Position numbers and translations under genes: made by a program. This document shows positions 6,091 to 8,938 of a stretch of DNA of 8,938 nucleotides, one piece after another. How positions within the stretch are numbered: position 1 is the first letter of the stretch; every line of letters starts with the position of its first letter. Under the pieces are notes generated by a model that was not told the origin of the DNA, searched no databases, and worked only from the letters and a program-made list of their open reading frames with translations. The stretch is from Gammaproteobacteria bacterium (GTDB lineage: Bacteria; Pseudomonadota; Gammaproteobacteria; QOAV01). The DNA lies in assembly GCA_003972845.1 (NCBI GenBank), contig QOAV01000017.1, positions 1 through 8,938 of the forward strand. Reading direction: 5' to 3'.

Positions 6091-6669
6091 TTACTGCGGG
6101 TTCGGGTCCGCGCTGTCCATGACCTGCATATCTGTCTGATCACCATTCGTATTCAACGTGACCACCCGTTTCAAATGGTTTTTCACACCTTGAATAGTGA
6201 TCGACTGAATGAATGCTTTCAACGCATCTTCCCTGGGTGTGAGCACTAACTTCCAGTCTGTTTCTGTACCCGATAAACGGGTGTTGTAAAAATTTTCCAG
6301 AGCTTCCACCTGTCCTGCGAGCAGGCTGCGTATGCTGGTCGCCAGCGGCCGCAGGGCGGGGTGCGCATCAATGGAAAAGCGTTTCTGCTGTTTGCCCGGC
6401 CTTTCCAGGATGACTTCTTCCCCGAAAATGAACCAGGTGGCCTTTTCAGGCTCGTTGATTTGTTTGGTCAACCTGTCCGGCGCCTGATAAAACAACATGC
6501 CGCGAGTCACCAGATTTTCGTTCAGCAGAGCCGAAGACGTGTGTTCGACGAAAGCGGAACGGGACTGCGAGACGCCGGCAAACTGACGCGCCAGTTCGGC
6601 CAGGTTCCAGTCGCCGGCGAAAACGCCCGTGGCCGGCGTCAGGGCAAGAATGATCAGCAAAGCTTTCAT
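6091..6669 (-). CDS. LolA-like outer-membrane lipoprotein carrier protein, aryl-polyene-cluster type
   Basis: This 192-residue protein is a predicted periplasmic carrier. It has a Sec signal peptide with hydrophobic core at about 3-16 and likely cleavage after VFA (residue 18). The mature part shows the LolA-like pattern: 'F.E' early, then 'LLNENLVTRGMLFYQAPDRLTKQ' and 'EEVILERPGKQQKRFSID', consistent with the half-barrel that shields an acyl chain. LolA-related proteins of this divergent kind are regular members of APE/flexirubin clusters, where they are thought to help carry the lipid pigment to the outer membrane. This is inference from the neighbours: it is too divergent to be the housekeeping LolA, and ftsK/rarA, which often flank true lolA, are absent. 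Its ATG overlaps the dehydratase stop by four bases (ATGA), so translation is coupled. It is the last gene of the group before convergent zapA. Confidence 0.8.
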   Translation of the reverse strand: MKALLIILALTPATGVFAGDWNLAELARQFAGVSQSRSAFVEHTSSALLNENLVTRGMLFYQAPDRLTKQINEPEKATWFIFGEEVILERPGKQQKRFSIDAHPALRPLATSIRSLLAGQVEALENFYNTRLSGTETDWKLVLTPREDALKAFIQSITIQGVKNHLKRVVTLNTNGDQTDMQVMDSADPNPQ

Positions 6670-6983
6670 CGGGTTTCAAAGCGCATGGCAGCGGTAAGCA
6701 GCAGGTTATTATTGGCGTCCAGCAGCTTGAAAACCAGCGAGCCGTTTTTGCCTTTGGACACAGTCAGGGTATAGACCACGGCTGGCGCCACGGGTTGCAG
6801 GAATTTGGCAACGACGATTTCCACCAGCTTTTTTTGTGGAAAGCGCGCCAGATAGGCGGAAATCATCAGATCCAGCACCAATGCGCCCGGCGCCACGGGG
6901 CGGGACGGAAAATGGTCCGCCAGACTGGGGTGATCGCGCGGTACGATGATGGGGGCGGTTAATTCAATCGGCAGATTGTTCAT
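6666..6983 (-). CDS. Hotdog-fold 3-hydroxyacyl-ACP dehydratase, ApeI/FabA/FabZ-like
   Basis: A 105-residue single-hotdog protein predicted to dehydrate 3-hydroxyacyl-ACP intermediates of polyene chain extension in the cytoplasm. The motif 'DHPSLADHFPSRPVAPGALVLD' (17-38) matches the FabZ/FabA active-site loop and helix. The likely catalytic dyad is His24 (in HFP) with Asp38, exactly 14 residues later; FabZ has Glu and FabA has Asp at that place. It is shorter than FabZ (about 150), as in small ApeI-type dehydratases. The frame is open to 7082, but the start at 6983 is preferred because the upstream residues are acyltransferase read out of frame and the hotdog begins right after Met34 of the long form. 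It overlaps the acyltransferase by 20 bases and the LolA-like gene by 4. A thioesterase is a less likely alternative because of the FabA/FabZ-type loop. Confidence 0.82.
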   Translation of the reverse strand: MNNLPIELTAPIIVPRDHPSLADHFPSRPVAPGALVLDLMISAYLARFPQKKLVEIVVAKFLQPVAPAVVYTLTVSKGKNGSLVFKLLDANNNLLLTAAMRFETR

Positions 6984-7899
6984 GGTCGGCTGTGCCGGGC
7001 TTTTCGGCTGCGGCCCAGAAATCGTAGAAATTGAACCAGTTATAGGGCGCAAGCCGGCAATGATCTTCCAGCTGACGCACATAGCGGGTGACGTAAGGCC
7101 GCGCCGACTCGAGACGGTCGGTGCGATCCAGGCGGATACTTTCGCTGAGCCGGTGGATATGCACCTGGTACAGCGCCTTGCCCCGATACAGGGTGAAAAT
7201 GGTATAAACCGGCACTTTCAGCAGCGAAGAAATGATCACCGGGCCGGCGGGAAACGATGCCGGCTTGCCGAGAAAGTCGATTTGCAGATTGCTGTCGGCG
7301 TTGACCGAACGATCGGCCAGTATGGCGATGCTGATGCCTTCGTCGAGCAGGGATTTGGCTCTGATCCAGGCGTCCGGATCGGTGATTTCGATGATGTTCC
7401 GTTTCAGGGAAGGCGCCTGTTCGGCCAACACCTGCATGATCTTGCTGGATTCGGCGCGGTGCATCATGGCCGCCACGGGGATGTTGAATTTGTCGCCGGT
7501 GAGACGCATGGCGTAAAAACTGCCCAGGTGCGCTCCCAGAAAAATCGAGCCGCGGCCGGCGCTGGTGTCGGCGCGAATCACCTTGCGCCAGCCGTTGTCG
7601 CAAATCTCGATATCGAACAGGTCAAATTGATCCGCTGATATGAAAACATTGTCCAGCAGGGTGCTGGCAAACGCATAATAATGTTGAAACACGTGGCGGA
7701 AACCCGGCTGGGTATTCATCGCTCGTTGCAGAAAGTCTTTTGAAACGCGATAGCCGCCACGGGAAAAAATTACGAAATAAAGAGTGATCGGATAGAGCAA
7801 GGCCCGACCCGCCCGCCGTCCCAGTGATCGCGCCAGTACAACAATGAGGCGGATGGTAGCGAGGTTGCTGCGCTCCTCTTTCTCAACCCAATGGCTCAT
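6964..7899 (-). CDS. LpxL/HtrB-family acyltransferase (LABLAT superfamily) of an aryl-polyene-type cluster
   Basis: A 311-residue inner-membrane acyltransferase. A hydrophobic segment at about 32-46 (GRALLYPITLYFVIF) is followed by a catalytic domain. The core motif is FLGAHLGSFYAMR at 120-132. The block 'AILADRSVNADSN...IDFLGKPASFPAGP' (192-220) and the tail 'APYNWFNFYDFW' (284-295) are typical of LpxL-like proteins in APE/flexirubin clusters, where they probably acylate the glycolipid anchor or transfer the polyene acyl chain. In the H-x4-D/E motif, His124 is present but the acidic position is Tyr129, which is unusual. Asp196 and Arg197 match the Asp-Arg pair seen in LpxL. Its ATG overlaps the ligase stop by one base (TAATG), and no Shine-Dalgarno stands out, so coupling is likely. 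The family is confident; the substrate is unknown. Confidence 0.85.
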   Translation of the reverse strand: MSHWVEKEERSNLATIRLIVVLARSLGRRAGRALLYPITLYFVIFSRGGYRVSKDFLQRAMNTQPGFRHVFQHYYAFASTLLDNVFISADQFDLFDIEICDNGWRKVIRADTSAGRGSIFLGAHLGSFYAMRLTGDKFNIPVAAMMHRAESSKIMQVLAEQAPSLKRNIIEITDPDAWIRAKSLLDEGISIAILADRSVNADSNLQIDFLGKPASFPAGPVIISSLLKVPVYTIFTLYRGKALYQVHIHRLSESIRLDRTDRLESARPYVTRYVRQLEDHCRLAPYNWFNFYDFWAAAEKPGTADHEQSAD

Positions 7900-8938
7900 T
7901 ATTTTAACATAGCCAGCAGGGCTTTGCGGGTCAGCTTTCCGGTGGTCGTTCGCGGCAGAGCATCCACTATTTTTAGCGGGCGGGGAAGAAAAACAGCGTC
8001 TATGGAATGGCTCAGATGAGACAGTATGTCTTTGACCGAGAGCCCGGGCGCAACCACCACGGCCGCCAGCCTGGGTTCCCGGTCGCCGATCGTTTCCGGG
8101 ACGAAAAAGGCGCCGTCCTCGACGCCGTCCATGGCCAGCAGCGTTTGATTCAACCTCGCCAGTGACTCTCGTTTGCCGCCAATCTTGATCAGGTCAGCGC
8201 TGCGGCCCAGCAGCAGGAAATGGCGGGAATCAATGATATCGACCTGGTCCTGCACCAATACCGGGCCGGGCAAATAATCGGCGCGGACTTCCAGCTCGTT
8301 GTTAACGGAAGTAACCCGAACTCCCCGGAATGTCTCCCAGCTTTGTTCGACCACCGGCTGCCGAATGGCAATGGCGCCGGTTTCTGTGCTGCCATAAAAC
8401 TCAACCACACGGGTGAGGTAAGTCTTTTCCGCCCGTTCGGCCATTTTTCTGTCCAGCGGCGCGGCGGAGGAAAGAATCAACTCGGGCTGTGGCAAGCGCG
8501 CATTACTGCGAATACAGGCCCTTATTTGAGTGGGCGTTGTCACCAGCAGGCTCTCAGATCCGCTGGCGCACAGCGTTTCACGGATTTCCTCGGGAAAGAA
8601 GGGGCGGCCGCGGAAACTGGTATCACGGACTGCGAAGACTCGACTTGCACGATTGAGTTCGGAGTATAACTGTTTTTTACCAACGCCTGAGTAAAGATAG
8701 AACACGATGTTGGTGATTCGTGGGTCAGTCTTGTAAGCCTCAAGTATAACAGCGGCTTTGTCCATTTGTCTGTCAGCACCCATGTAATTGGTGAGGCGTA
8801 CTGGACCAAAAGCAGAATCCGTTGTAGTATCTTTTCCGTATTCGGAATCGTCCCAAATTAATGTTCCGAGCGTCTTTTCATAAATGTTGCTGCCCATGCG
8901 GTTGATATATGAAAAACCGTCACCCACACCGTCAGACA
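7899..8938 (-). CDS. AMP-dependent acyl ligase, C-terminal part, joined in frame to an unrelated N-terminal stretch (5' partial)
   Basis: From about 8610 downstream this is the adenylate-forming ligase that activates the aryl acid starter in APE-type clusters and loads it onto an ACP. Residues are numbered from the in-frame GTG at 8927. 'RPFFPEEIRETL' is at 108-119 and 'LILSSAAPLD' at 150-159. Core motif A5 (EFYGSTETG) is at 176-184. 'DQVDIID' (227-233) holds the ATP-ribose Asp. 'GRSADLIKIGGKRESL' (241-256) is the hinge region. The C-terminal catalytic lysine is Lys331 in PRTTTGKLTRK. Residues 1 to about 100 do not fit: the region where GSTG-type motif A3 and 'VPPQHMYG' should lie has neither, and G+C falls from 58% to 45% with different codon use. 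The frame stays open to the window edge, so the true start is not seen. The C-terminal call is secure; the whole ORF may be chimeric. Confidence 0.75.
   Translation of the reverse strand, partial: SDGVGDGFSYINRMGSNIYEKTLGTLIWDDSEYGKDTTTDSAFGPVRLTNYMGADRQMDKAAVILEAYKTDPRITNIVFYLYSGVGKKQLYSELNRASRVFAVRDTSFRGRPFFPEEIRETLCASGSESLLVTTPTQIRACIRSNARLPQPELILSSAAPLDRKMAERAEKTYLTRVVEFYGSTETGAIAIRQPVVEQSWETFRGVRVTSVNNELEVRADYLPGPVLVQDQVDIIDSRHFLLLGRSADLIKIGGKRESLARLNQTLLAMDGVEDGAFFVPETIGDREPRLAAVVVAPGLSVKDILSHLSHSIDAVFLPRPLKIVDALPRTTTGKLTRKALLAMLK

Noticed and set aside
6984..7082. 33-residue upstream extension of the hotdog dehydratase
   Set aside because: These residues are acyltransferase coding sequence read out of frame; the fold begins after the ATG at 6983.
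8604..8611. GCGGCCGC (NotI site) right at the change of composition, suggesting a cloning-vector junction
   Set aside because: The same octamer occurs at 2660-2667 inside ubiH, so it arises naturally in this genome, and nothing nearby looks like vector. It remains only a coincidence beside the junction.
1..8938. CRISPR array, tRNA or rRNA gene, insertion sequence, integrase or att site
   Set aside because: I saw no regularly spaced repeats, no cloverleaf or rRNA core sequence, no transposase or integrase motifs and no flanking terminal repeats.

Overview
The window looks like chromosomal DNA from a gammaproteobacterium. The evidence is the conserved run ygfB-pepP-ubiH-ubiI/F on the minus strand, divergent from a small coiled-coil gene plus zapA, which is the order I know from Pseudomonas and, with differences, from Escherichia coli. 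Base composition is in the high fifties percent G+C where I counted it (70 of 120 bases in 8521-8640). The last 300 bases are clearly different (133 of 298 G+C in 8641-8938, about 45%). The odd window length would fit a complete short contig, but I cannot prove that.

Left block (1-5386, minus strand, read right to left): ygfB, pepP (Xaa-Pro aminopeptidase), two FAD hydroxylases of ubiquinone synthesis (ubiH and a UbiI/UbiF-type enzyme), a single-pass membrane protein resembling DUF4340 proteins, and the first 25 codons of mutM at the left edge. Gaps are -11 to +70 bases, so this reads as one operon. The two hydroxylases act on the same aromatic ring pathway, whereas pepP and mutM are housekeeping passengers.

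Centre (5387-6076): a 177-base divergent control region, then a ZapB-like coiled-coil protein (TIGR02449 type) and zapA on the plus strand. A near-consensus sigma70 promoter (TTGACC, 17 bases, TAATAT) drives this pair. A weaker extended -10 promoter appears to drive ygfB in the other direction.

Right block (6091-8938, minus strand): four tightly overlapping genes, namely an AMP-dependent acyl ligase (5' end beyond the window), an LpxL/HtrB-type acyltransferase, a short hotdog 3-hydroxyacyl-ACP dehydratase and a periplasmic LolA-like carrier. This set is characteristic of aryl-polyene (APE)/flexirubin-type pigment clusters. The group ends 14 bases from zapA, where other gammaproteobacteria commonly carry 6S RNA and a 5-formyltetrahydrofolate cyclo-ligase gene, and the usual exporter and ketosynthase genes do not follow.

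The most unusual signal is at the right end. The adenylation-domain homology of the ligase starts abruptly near 8610-8630. The roughly 100 in-frame codons before it have a different composition, lack the expected adenylation motifs, and faintly recall capsid proteins of small circular ssDNA viruses. An assembly or amplification chimera, or a real recombination, should be considered before the gene is taken at face value.
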